A program made the translations under genes and the position numbers. Of a stretch of DNA of 64,000 nucleotides, positions 44,026 through 51,936 are shown piece after piece. The notes beneath the pieces are model-generated. The model ran no database searches. It was not told where the DNA came from and saw only the letters and a program-made list of their open reading frames with translations. Within the stretch, counting starts at the first letter, position 1. Each line of letters starts with the position of its first letter. The DNA is from SZUA-430 sp964547645. Lineage in GTDB: Bacteria > Pseudomonadota > Alphaproteobacteria > Micropepsales > Micropepsaceae. Location: contig CAZJOM010000011.1 of the NCBI GenBank assembly GCA_964547645.1, positions 4,874 through 68,873 of the forward strand. Reading direction: 5' to 3'.

Positions 44026-44892
44026 ATGAACATCAAAGAAATCTGGCGTTACCCCGTAAAGTCGATGGGCGGCGAACGCCTCACAGAAACCGACCTGACG
44101 AAGGGTGGCATCCCTTACGACCGTGGTTGGGCCGTGCGCGACGAAAGCGACAAGACCATCCGTGGCGCCAAACACCTCGGCGCACTGATGAGCTGCAGCG
44201 CGCGCTATCTGATGGATACGCCCGCCACCCCAGTCCCGAAGGCCGAGATAACGCTGCCCGACGGCCGCCGCATCGTGAGCGACGACGCTAAGATCAACGC
44301 CATCCTCTCCGACATCTGCGGCCGCGCCGTATCTCTTTGGCCCTTGCAGCCCCGCGAACGCGAAGAGCACTACCGTGCCGTCGCGCCTGCCGATATCGAA
44401 GCCTATCTACGTGGCATCTTCGCCCTTGAACCGAACGAGCCGCTCCCCAACCTTGGCGCCTTTCCGCCGGACGTGTTGCAGGAAATCTCACTCTACGCCT
44501 CGCCACGGGGCACATATTTTGATGCCTTTCCTGTCAACGTCCTGACCGAAGCATCGCTGCGCTACATGAAGGCGCTCTTGCCGGACTCCGTCATCGACGT
44601 GCGCCGCTTCCGCCCGAACTTCCTGGTCGAAAGCGGCAATGCCGCCACACCCATCGAGTTCGATTGGGTCGGCCAAGAAGTCAGCCTCGGCGCCGCGCGC
44701 ATCGCCGCCGTCATGCGCTGCCCACGCTGCATCATGACGACCCGCGCCCAAGAAGGCCCCGGCCGAAACCTGCCGCGCGACAGCGCCATCATGCGCACGC
44801 TCGTGCGTGAAACCGAACAAAACCTATCGATCTATTGCACGGTCACGACCGAGGGCCGCGTCAAAACCGGCGACCCGGTCAGTGTGGGCTAA
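44026..44892 (+). CDS. MOSC-domain protein
   Basis: 288 residues. N-terminal MOSC beta-barrel (IKEIWRYPVKSMGGERLTETDLTKGGIPYDRGWAVRD) and a C-terminal MOSC domain with RRFRPNFLVE and the conserved Cys in RCPRCIMTTRAQEG. MOSC proteins bind molybdenum cofactor sulfur, like mARC or the C-terminus of Moco sulfurase; reductase activity on N-hydroxylated compounds is possible. No molybdenum genes are nearby. Its stop shares CTAA with the convergent DUF983 gene. Confidence 0.88.
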   Translation: MNIKEIWRYPVKSMGGERLTETDLTKGGIPYDRGWAVRDESDKTIRGAKHLGALMSCSARYLMDTPATPVPKAEITLPDGRRIVSDDAKINAILSDICGRAVSLWPLQPREREEHYRAVAPADIEAYLRGIFALEPNEPLPNLGAFPPDVLQEISLYASPRGTYFDAFPVNVLTEASLRYMKALLPDSVIDVRRFRPNFLVESGNAATPIEFDWVGQEVSLGAARIAAVMRCPRCIMTTRAQEGPGRNLPRDSAIMRTLVRETEQNLSIYCTVTTEGRVKTGDPVSVG

Positions 44893-45257
44893 ACCCCGCC
44901 GCGATCGTTGATCGCCCACTGAACGCCGACGAACGCACCTTTGATGCGCGGCAACAACGCGAGCGTAAGACCCACGATCGACGGGATCGCGATCGCCAGC
45001 AACCATGCCATAGGCCAATCGAGTACCGCGCTGGAGAACAGCACGGGGGCAATCACCAAATGGCCGACGATCAGGATCGTGAAATAGGCAGGTCCGTCAT
45101 CCGACCGATATTGCGCCAGGGAGTGCCCACACGAAGGGCACACAGCTTCCACTTTGAGATACGCGCGAAACAACCGCCCCTCACCGCACGCCGGGCAACG
45201 CCCGAACAAACCGCGCTTGAGGCCGTCCCATACGGAACGCTGCTGAAACTGGGTCAA
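44889..45257 (-). CDS. DUF983 membrane protein with zinc-ribbon motif
   Basis: 122 residues from a TTG at 45257 with GGGAGA upstream. Two CxxC pairs (RCPACGEGRLFRAYLKV, VCPSCGHSLAQYRSDDGPAYFTI) precede two transmembrane helices (ILIVGHLVIAPVLF, WLLAIAIPSIVGLTLALL). This is the standard DUF983 architecture found in alphaproteobacteria, often near cytochrome oxidase genes, although none is present here. The GRCPACGEGRLF start is diagnostic. Confidence 0.88.
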   Translation of the reverse strand: MTQFQQRSVWDGLKRGLFGRCPACGEGRLFRAYLKVEAVCPSCGHSLAQYRSDDGPAYFTILIVGHLVIAPVLFSSAVLDWPMAWLLAIAIPSIVGLTLALLPRIKGAFVGVQWAINDRGGV

Positions 45258-45319
45258 CGGAATCTCCCGACGCCAACGCACCGGAGGATGTAGGGCGTTC
45301 AGCCGCCGATTGCACTGCG

Positions 45320-47014
45320 TCAGGCGGTCCAGGGCTCTTTGACGTCGGGCTTGCCGAAGTAGAAGCCTTGAAAATAGTCGACGCCGAACGCGCGCAGAAT
45401 ATCGGCCTCGCGCGCATCGCCCACCCACTCGCCGACCGTCGACAGATTGAAGTTCTTCGCCAAATCGACCAGCGTGCGCACGAAGATCTGATTGTCGCGG
45501 CTGTCGGCCAAACCCTTCACGAACGAACCGTCGACCTTGACCATGTCGACCTTGAGCGACTGCAAATTGCGGAACGACGTATAGCCTGCGCCAAAATCGT
45601 CGATCGCAACCTTCGCACCCAAAGCACGAACGCGGCTGACGAAGCGCATACTCTCTTCGATATCGAGGAGCGCCGCCGTCTCTGTCAGCTCCACGATCAT
45701 CCGCGGCGCCACTTCCGCGTGATTTTCGATGTAGGAGACAAACGCTTCCAATGTCGGTCGGTCGCTTGCGGTCATACCCGAAACGTTCAGCGACAGACAG
45801 GCCCCGCGATACTTCTTCAGCGTCGCGACCGTCAGTTCCAGCACGCGGTAGTCGAGCCGGCGCACCAGCCCCAATTGCTCAGCAACCGGCACGAAGTCGC
45901 CGGCGGCGATCACTTGACCTTCCGGCCGCACGATGCGCACCAGGCATTCGTGCGCCACCGCTTCATTGGTCTTCGCATCGACAATCGCCTGATAGGCGAG
46001 CACCACGCGGTTCTCCGCCATTGCGGTCACGATCTGATCGCCGATCGAAACCGTGCGCTTGCGCAACGACTCGCGCTGCGGCGAATGAGAATAGACGGCG
46101 AAGTTGTCGCGCCCCTGCGCCTTCGCACGGTCGAGCGCTTCTTCGGCCCGCGCCATCGCTTCCTGGCTGTTGCGTGCGTCTTGCGGTAAAGCGATCGCAC
46201 CGATCGAGATCGTGACGCTGACGGCACCACCTCGCGTCGGGATCACCCGCGCGCGCGCCGCTGCGCGAAGAGCCGCCGCACGACCCTCCATCTGCGCTGC
46301 CGTACAGCCTTCCAAAATCAAACCGAACTTGTTGCCGGCCGTGCGCCCAACAACGCAACCCTGCCCCGCCGCTTCCGCGAGACGCCGTCCGATCGCGACA
46401 ATCACCTCGTCCGCGATATCGAACCCGTAGGCTTCGTTGATCACCGCCAGATCGTCGATCGCGGCGACGACATAGACCGCGGGACTCCGCTCCGCCGTCG
46501 GGGTCAATTCCAGGTGATGTGCCAAACGTTCGCGCAAACGCAGACGGTTCAAGTGTCCCGTCATCTCGTCGTAGCTCGCCGCCCACGACAGATGCGCCTC
46601 GCGGGTCTTGCGTTCTGTGACATTGCGCACAGTACCGACAATCCTCTCAGCCTGCCCGTTCGCCCCCGCTAAGCAGACGCCGCACTCTTCGACCCAAACC
46701 GGCACACCCGCGCCCTTCAGCGCGTATTCCAGACGAAACGGCTCGCCGTCCGCCGGCGGCGACAACACCAACCGCAACCGCGCTTCCGCCGCGTCTTGAT
46801 CGATCAGCGCGTGAAACCCGGCATCGCTCTCGAATTGCGAAGGTTGGCCCAAACCAAGATGCGCGCTCGGATCGCCCGACCAAGCAATACGCCCATCGCC
46901 GGGCGTCCAGTCGTAGACCACGTCACCCGCCGCAGCGAGTGCCAGGCGCAAACGTTCGGCCTCGCTGAGTTCAGCAAGTCGCTGCACTTGAGATGATTGT
47001 CGACGGCTGAACAC
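45320..47014 (-). CDS. PAS-GGDEF-EAL protein, likely c-di-GMP phosphodiesterase
   Basis: 564 residues, no transmembrane helix. PAS-like domain at ~20-135 (VVYDWTPGDGRIAWSGDPSAHLG), GGDEF-like domain ~145-305 whose signature reads AGNKF (226-230) in place of GGDEF, so it cannot be an active cyclase, and an EAL domain ~325-560. In the EAL domain the motif is ECL (356-358), and the catalytic set is otherwise present: NVSG, ELTETA, IDDFGAGYTS, VKVDGSF, GEWV and QGFYFGKP. It therefore most likely degrades c-di-GMP, with the dead GGDEF as a possible GTP sensor. Confidence 0.9.
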   Translation of the reverse strand: MFSRRQSSQVQRLAELSEAERLRLALAAAGDVVYDWTPGDGRIAWSGDPSAHLGLGQPSQFESDAGFHALIDQDAAEARLRLVLSPPADGEPFRLEYALKGAGVPVWVEECGVCLAGANGQAERIVGTVRNVTERKTREAHLSWAASYDEMTGHLNRLRLRERLAHHLELTPTAERSPAVYVVAAIDDLAVINEAYGFDIADEVIVAIGRRLAEAAGQGCVVGRTAGNKFGLILEGCTAAQMEGRAAALRAAARARVIPTRGGAVSVTISIGAIALPQDARNSQEAMARAEEALDRAKAQGRDNFAVYSHSPQRESLRKRTVSIGDQIVTAMAENRVVLAYQAIVDAKTNEAVAHECLVRIVRPEGQVIAAGDFVPVAEQLGLVRRLDYRVLELTVATLKKYRGACLSLNVSGMTASDRPTLEAFVSYIENHAEVAPRMIVELTETAALLDIEESMRFVSRVRALGAKVAIDDFGAGYTSFRNLQSLKVDMVKVDGSFVKGLADSRDNQIFVRTLVDLAKNFNLSTVGEWVGDAREADILRAFGVDYFQGFYFGKPDVKEPWTA

Positions 47015-47213
47015 GGCTTTCTTGCCCCACCAAATGCCGCACGCGGAGGGTTTCTCCCTTCTCGCGTCCTACGCAAAGGAGCCTACCGGTCCAACGTTTA
47101 ACAAACGCCAACACCACCTCGCTGCAACGTCAGCCCAACATGGCGAAGTCGTTGTTAAGCTTAAAGAATTCCCACGCGCCACTGGCACGCGTGCTGCGTT
47201 GTTGAGCAGTGCG

Positions 47214-47543
47214 ATGACCAGCGTGAATTCAATTTGTCCCATTTCGGCGCGACCGGCGTTTTTCGGTTCACGTCGAATAGCGCCGGCCGCAGCCACCTCC
47301 CGTTCGAAGGCTTGGGGAGCGCGGCCTGCGGTAGAGGAGTTGCGGCCGGCGCACAGTTCTTCTTCGGAAGCCGAAACCGAACTCGTCGCGCGCCGAGGGC
47401 ATCTGCCCGTCGCCAGCTTCGTCGCCCATGTTCTCGGCCAATACGAGGCTTTCGAAAGCGTTGACGCGAAGACGGCCGCGCAGTCCTACGAAGCCGCCGC
47501 GCGCTTGCACACACCCTGGCACTATCTCACGACGTCGCTCTAA
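47214..47543 (+). CDS. Conserved hypothetical protein of about 109 residues
   Basis: Soluble protein of unknown role. The C-terminal segment ASFVAHVLGQYEAFESVDAKTAAQSYEAAA resembles a short conserved tail (xFVAHLIA-x-AAxxYxAA) seen in small alphaproteobacterial proteins. The ATG at 47214 is my choice; an ATG at 47022 would add 64 unconserved residues. The spacer 47015-47213 is AT-rich and holds the palindrome TTAAGCTTAA at 47155-47164, probably part of the divergent promoter shared with the EAL gene. Its stop overlaps that of the next gene by 4 nt. Confidence 0.55.
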   Translation: MTSVNSICPISARPAFFGSRRIAPAAATSRSKAWGARPAVEELRPAHSSSSEAETELVARRGHLPVASFVAHVLGQYEAFESVDAKTAAQSYEAAARLHTPWHYLTTSL

Positions 47544-47875
47544 CCCTTCGGCGTCAACGCGAGCGTCTTGAGCTCGACGATCATCCGCTCGATCCGCGTC
47601 AACCGTTCGTTCATCTCTTCCAAACGTTTTCCGACGTCGCCGCCCTCCTCAGGCACCGGCGTCGATACCCCGGCCCGGATCGCGACATCCCCGACCGCGA
47701 CCTTTAGATACTTGGCCAACGCCAATACCTCCGCCGCCCGCAGTTCCCGCTGATCCTTCCAGAGCTCCGCCACTTGCTCCGCTGAAAGCTTAAGCAACCG
47801 CCCCACGTCGTCCCGCGTCGCGCCCAGTTCCTTGAGCCGCGCATCGAACCAAGCCTGATCGAAAAATAGCGCCAT
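47540..47875 (-). CDS. Small XRE-like HTH protein with coiled-coil tail
   Basis: 111 residues. Residues ~10-65 look like a helix-turn-helix of the phage-repressor kind (LGATRDDVGRLLKLSAEQVAELWKDQRELRAAEVLALAKYLKV), and ~80-105 form a coiled coil (GKRLEEMNERLTRIERMIVELK) that would dimerise it. It lies 3 nt after the enoyl-CoA hydratase gene and is probably cotranscribed. No target is known. Confidence 0.75.
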   Translation of the reverse strand: MALFFDQAWFDARLKELGATRDDVGRLLKLSAEQVAELWKDQRELRAAEVLALAKYLKVAVGDVAIRAGVSTPVPEEGGDVGKRLEEMNERLTRIERMIVELKTLALTPKG

Positions 47876-47878
47876 CGT

Positions 47879-48682
47879 TCAACGCCCCTTGAACTGCGGC
47901 GCGCGCTTCTCAAGGAAACTCGCCACGCCTTCGCGATGATCCTCCGTCTGAAACAAGCGGCCCAGCGTGCCCGAAACCCAGCTGCCGAACTCCCGCGCGT
48001 CGCGCACGGAAGCGCGCCGCAGCCCATCTTTCATGAACCGAAGCGCCAGCGGCGCGTTTGAAGCTATGCGCTGCGCCAGCGAAAGCGCCGAACCGCGAAG
48101 CTCGTCATGTGCAACGACCTTCGAGACCAACCCAATCCGTTCCGCCTCGCGCGCATCGATCACATCGCCCGTGAAAAGCAGCTCTGCCGCCTTTGCCGGC
48201 CCGACCAGACGCGGCAAGATCATCATCCCGCCGACATCCGTCACCAGCCCGCGCTTGATGAAGATCTCGCCGAATTGCGCCCGCTCCGACGCGATTCGGA
48301 TATCGGCAAAAAGCGTCAACTCCATCCCCCAGCCGACCGCGACGCCGTTCACGGCCGCGATGATCGGGCGGTCGCACTCAAGCACGGCCTCCGCGGCAGG
48401 GGTCAATCGCGGCCGGACTGCCTGCAGCCGCGATTGCGACTGCTCGCGCTGCGGCCCCGTCATCATCTGCTTCACGTCTTCGCCGGAGCAAAACGCCGGG
48501 TCGGTTCCGGTCAAGACGACCACACGCACCTGATTGTCATTCTGAATATGCCGGAACGTCGCCTCGACATCGGCATAGGCGCGCGCGTTCAAGGCATTGC
48601 GCACCTCCGGCCGATTCAAGGTTACGATCGCCACGTGTCCGTCCAATTCATACGTCAAATGTGCAAGTTCCGGCGCCGCCAT
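47879..48682 (-). CDS. Enoyl-CoA hydratase/isomerase-family protein
   Basis: 267 residues, crotonase fold. NRPEVRNALNA, GTDPAFCSGEDVKQM (first oxyanion-hole part) and IAAVNGVAVGWGMELTLFADIRIA (second) are typical. The catalytic Glu pair of true hydratases is only partly matched (LVTDVGGMMILPRLVG), so isomerase or hydrolase activity on another acyl-CoA is possible. Divergent from the Rieske oxygenase gene. Confidence 0.88.
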   Translation of the reverse strand: MAAPELAHLTYELDGHVAIVTLNRPEVRNALNARAYADVEATFRHIQNDNQVRVVVLTGTDPAFCSGEDVKQMMTGPQREQSQSRLQAVRPRLTPAAEAVLECDRPIIAAVNGVAVGWGMELTLFADIRIASERAQFGEIFIKRGLVTDVGGMMILPRLVGPAKAAELLFTGDVIDAREAERIGLVSKVVAHDELRGSALSLAQRIASNAPLALRFMKDGLRRASVRDAREFGSWVSGTLGRLFQTEDHREGVASFLEKRAPQFKGR

Positions 48683-48765
48683 TCGATACCTCCGCGTTCG
48701 CGTTCACTTTAGCGCGATTTGCCGCCTTTGCACGGGCGCCGCCGCTTTGGCATTGTCCGCCGCGC

Positions 48766-49818
48766 ATGAGCACTGCCGTCGCACAGACACCGATTTTCCT
48801 GCGAAATCTCTGGTATTTCGCGCTGCATTCCCGCGCCGTAAAGCAAGGCCGCCTGCAGCACAAAACGATCATGGGCGAACCGATCGTGTTCGGGCGGAGC
48901 GAATCCGGCGAGGTATTCGCGCTTCGAGATCTCTGTCCGCATCGCGGCGTCCCCCTTTCCGCCGGCAAACTCGTCGAAGGCACCATCGAGTGCCCCTATC
49001 ACGGCTGGCGCTTCAAGCCTTCCGGCCACTGCTCGCTGATCCCCTCGCTCGTTGGCGAAGAAGGCGTCGAGCCTAGCAAGATCAGCGTCCGCAAGTACCC
49101 GATAGCCGAGCGCAACGGCCTGATCTGGGTCTTCATGGCCGAGGACGCGCAGCCCGGCAACGTTCCCGACGCGCCGACCTTGCCGCTCAATCCCGAAGCC
49201 CGGCCGACCTTAGTTGAAGCGCAAATGTTTCCGTGCGCGATCGATCACGCAGTCATCGGCCTGATGGACCCGGCTCACGGCCCCTTCGTACATAGAGCCT
49301 GGTGGTGGCGTTCTGCGAAGTCGATCCACGCCAAAGCCAAGAAATACGCGCCGACGCACCTCGGCTTCACGATGGTGACCCACAAACCATCCGCGAACTC
49401 GACGCTCTACAAGCTTCTCGGCGGCGATCGTTCGACCGAAATTTCTTTCCAATTACCTGGCATTCGCGTCGAGCACATCAAGGCCGGCCGCAACGAAGTC
49501 GTCGGCCTCACCACTTGCACGCCGATCAGCGAAAACGAAACCGAAGTCTCGCAGACGTTCTTCTGGAACATCTCGTGGATCGCGCCATTCAAGCCGATCG
49601 CTCAGCATGTCGCGCGCGTCTTCTTGGGCCAAGATCGCGACATGGTCGCGCTTCAGCAGCAAGGCCTAAAGTTCAACCCACGCCTCATGCTGATCCAAGA
49701 CGCGGACGTTCCGGCGATGTGGTACCACCGCCTCAAGAAGGAATGGGCCGAGGCCGGCGCCGCCAAGCGTCCGTTCGTCAATCCCGTTCCCGAAACGACG
49801 CTGCGCTGGCGCAGTTAA
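48766..49818 (+). CDS. Rieske non-heme iron oxygenase, alpha-subunit type
   Basis: 350 residues. Rieske [2Fe-2S] motif CPHRG at Cys57/His59 and CPYHGW at Cys76/His79. The mononuclear iron motif appears as DHAVIGLMDPAHGPFVH (two His and carboxylates). The organisation matches the aromatic-ring/sterol-type oxygenases such as the VanA/desaturase-like group. No ferredoxin or reductase partner lies beside it, so electrons must come from elsewhere. The substrate is unknown. It could act on a fatty, steroid-like or aromatic acid given the enoyl-CoA hydratase neighbour (inference). Confidence 0.9.
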   Translation: MSTAVAQTPIFLRNLWYFALHSRAVKQGRLQHKTIMGEPIVFGRSESGEVFALRDLCPHRGVPLSAGKLVEGTIECPYHGWRFKPSGHCSLIPSLVGEEGVEPSKISVRKYPIAERNGLIWVFMAEDAQPGNVPDAPTLPLNPEARPTLVEAQMFPCAIDHAVIGLMDPAHGPFVHRAWWWRSAKSIHAKAKKYAPTHLGFTMVTHKPSANSTLYKLLGGDRSTEISFQLPGIRVEHIKAGRNEVVGLTTCTPISENETEVSQTFFWNISWIAPFKPIAQHVARVFLGQDRDMVALQQQGLKFNPRLMLIQDADVPAMWYHRLKKEWAEAGAAKRPFVNPVPETTLRWRS

Positions 49819-49904
49819 CCAGGCACGCCGCTTGCGACTTTGACCTCGAAGACCGCTGAACCTGTCTCGATAGGGGACAGACGCGGGAAATCGAGGTCCG
49901 TCAC

Positions 49905-50063
49905 ATGGCAATGCCGACGTTGGGAGAGCTTCGCTTTGCGCGCGATCTGTTCGACACCGAACGCCGCCCGCGGAAGCCACGCAATCAGCCGTTGAGCCCG
50001 GCACTACGCCGACTGTTCGACGGTGTGGTCGTACTGACCTTCGTGTTCTTCTTGTTCATGTAA
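49905..50063 (+). CDS. Small 52-residue single-helix membrane protein
   Basis: ATG 49905 is preceded by GAGG at 8 nt spacing. The peptide starts MAMPTLGELRFARDLFD, has a basic middle (ERRPRKPRN) and ends with a hydrophobic helix LFDGVVVLTFVFFLFM right before the stop: a tail-anchored shape. No family recognised. Its stop is the start of the terminator at 50062-50091. Confidence 0.55.
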   Translation: MAMPTLGELRFARDLFDTERRPRKPRNQPLSPALRRLFDGVVVLTFVFFLFM

Positions 50064-50091
50064 AAAAGCGCGCCCCTTTGCAGGGACGCGC
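50062..50091 (-). terminator. Terminator for the minus-strand membrane protein gene at 50115
   Basis: On the minus strand GCGCGTCCC-loop-GGGGCGCGC (8 pairs and one mismatch, 50068-50091) is followed by TTTTTT. Confidence 0.85.
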
Positions 50092-50114
50092 TCTTCTCGC
50101 CAACCAGGCAATCG

Positions 50115-50564
50115 TTAGTTCGTTCCGGCGATTCCAACCGGCGCGCCGAAGTCGCGCTTGGCAGCCACGATCGTGACCGTGAAGCCGGCAATGACGTCCA
50201 AAATCGTCATCATCGTCAGCATGAAGAACACCGAGTTCGAAAAGCCCTGCATCGTGATGAACTGGATGATGCACACCACCGCAAGCAGCATCGACAGCCC
50301 GTGATTGATGATCGACATCGCGTCCGTGCGCGTCGACTTCACGATTTCCACGAACAGCAGCAGCAAGCTCAAGCCCATGAAAACGTCGGCGAACCCAACG
50401 CCCCACGCGTCGCCGGAAAACATGCTGACCGTGAAAATCGCCGAGTGCATCCAGTTGGCCACATCGGCCTTAGGCGCGATCCCCGTCAGCACGACAAAAT
50501 TGTAAAGAATGAGCGGGAATACCAACAGCGGAATGATATTCAACGCCGACAACGATCTGCCCAT
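50115..50564 (-). CDS. Four-helix membrane protein, function unknown
   Basis: 149 residues with four hydrophobic helices (ALNIIPLLVFPLILYNFVVL, GFADVFMGLSLLLLFVEIV, MLLAVVCIIQFITM, VFFMLTMMTILDVIAGFTVTIV) and the conserved-looking SIINHGLSM. Homologous small membrane proteins are common in alphaproteobacteria and uncharacterised. A single-gene unit ended by its own terminator. Confidence 0.8.
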   Translation of the reverse strand: MGRSLSALNIIPLLVFPLILYNFVVLTGIAPKADVANWMHSAIFTVSMFSGDAWGVGFADVFMGLSLLLLFVEIVKSTRTDAMSIINHGLSMLLAVVCIIQFITMQGFSNSVFFMLTMMTILDVIAGFTVTIVAAKRDFGAPVGIAGTN

Positions 50565-50646
50565 GTAACTCGTATCCTCCCGTTAGCCCCCTTGGCCGAC
50601 ATGATCCAACCTTATCAGCCGCGGGAAGTTCGGCCAAGTTCCAGGG

Positions 50647-50964
50647 TCACCGTGGCGGATTTGTGGCGTCGTCGCGCTTGTCCAAGCCGGCCGCATCTGC
50701 ACGAAAAATGAGGTACAGGTTGCGGGCGTATACAATCAGACCAAGAGCTTGGCCTGAAATGAACACCGGATCCTTCCTATATATGGCGTAGATCAGCAGC
50801 ACGATCCCGCCGCCGACACTAAAATACCAGAACATCACCGGAACCACGCTCCGGCCCGCTTTTTCGCTCGCCCACCACTGCACCAGGAAGCGCGACGTAA
50901 AAAGTGCCTGACCGAAAAACCCGATCAAAACCCAGACATGTTCCCAAGTCAGCCAATCGAACAT
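50647..50964 (-). CDS. Lipid A biosynthesis N-terminal (LAB-N) domain protein
   Basis: 105 residues, three hydrophobic helices. The LAB-N signature is clear: GQALFTSRFLVQWWASEKAGRSVVPVMFWYFSVGGGIVLLIYAIYRKDPVFISGQALGLIVYARNLYLI. Standing alone it lacks the LpxB catalytic domain; small LAB-N proteins occur next to ArnT/GT2-like transferases and may be flippase-like accessory subunits. It is 2 nt downstream of the GT2 gene. Confidence 0.9.
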   Translation of the reverse strand: MFDWLTWEHVWVLIGFFGQALFTSRFLVQWWASEKAGRSVVPVMFWYFSVGGGIVLLIYAIYRKDPVFISGQALGLIVYARNLYLIFRADAAGLDKRDDATNPPR

Positions 50965-50966
50965 AC

Positions 50967-51704
50967 CTACACCTCGTCGACGCGCTCGGGCTGACGCGAC
51001 CGGCGGCGGAGCCAGCGAACGCCGCGTAAGTCGGCCAATGAAACGATCAGCCGGTCAAGCGTGCCGTACTTCGACACGCCATGCGAGCGCGGCCGGTGGT
51101 TCACGTCGACATGTGCAATGCGATAGCCTTCGCGCAGCATCAAGGCCGGCATGAAGCGATGCAGATGATCGAAGTAAGGCAGCCGCAGGAACGCCTCGCG
51201 CGAAAACAGCTTCAACCCGCAACCCGTGTCGCGCGTGTTGTCTTCGAGCAGCCACTGCCGGACGCCGTTTCCAACCTTGGACGCCATCCGCTTCATAAAA
51301 TTGTCTTGCCGCTTGCGCCGCTGTCCGGCGACCAAGCCCAGCGGCGGATTGCCCGCGACCTCTTTGCGCCACATCGCAAGCAAGTCCGGAATGTCCGCCG
51401 GATCGTTTTGCCCGTCGCCATCCAACGTTGCGATCAACGTGCCGCGCGCAGCAAGCACGCCGGAGCGAACCGCACGACTCTGACCCGAGTTCTTTGCATG
51501 GCGTAACACCCGCAGCTCCGGGTTTTGCGCCTGCGCCGCCTTCAGCGAGGCAACGGTGCCGTCTTTACTGGCGTCGTCGACGAACACCACCTCGAACGCG
51601 ACCTTGCCGCGCAGCGCGGCACAGATCTCCTTCAGCAGCGGCACCGCGTTGTCGACCTCATTCATGACCGGCACGACAACCGATAGCTCCGGCGCGGCAC
51701 TCAT
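50967..51704 (-). CDS. Family 2 glycosyltransferase, ArnC/dolichyl-phosphate mannosyltransferase-like
   Basis: 245 residues from ATG 51704. Signatures: LSVVVPVMNEVDNAVPLLKEI, the nucleotide-sugar motif VFVDDASKDGT, LDGDGQNDPADIP (DxD-like) and KLFSREAFLRLPYFD. It lacks the two C-terminal membrane helices of ArnC, so may be peripheral. It should load a sugar onto undecaprenyl phosphate for the two ArnT-like transferases encoded divergently at 51937 and 53637. Acts at the cytoplasmic face. Confidence 0.92.
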   Translation of the reverse strand: MSAAPELSVVVPVMNEVDNAVPLLKEICAALRGKVAFEVVFVDDASKDGTVASLKAAQAQNPELRVLRHAKNSGQSRAVRSGVLAARGTLIATLDGDGQNDPADIPDLLAMWRKEVAGNPPLGLVAGQRRKRQDNFMKRMASKVGNGVRQWLLEDNTRDTGCGLKLFSREAFLRLPYFDHLHRFMPALMLREGYRIAHVDVNHRPRSHGVSKYGTLDRLIVSLADLRGVRWLRRRSRQPERVDEV

Positions 51705-51936
51705 GCGGCGCTCCGCGACGGCGGCAAGTTGCGTGACAACCGGTTGCTCAAGGCGCAAGGGCTCCAGGCCAAAGGGGAGGCGGGCTTATACAAGTGGAAC
51801 CCCCACCTCGCCAGAGGTTAAGACCCAAGGGCTCGACTTGTGACCACCATGACGGGTATTACGCGGCGGTACGTTTGGTCGCAGGCTGTGTCTCCCGACA
51901 TTGCCCCGATCGCCTCTTCAGTGGTTAACCCTGGCT

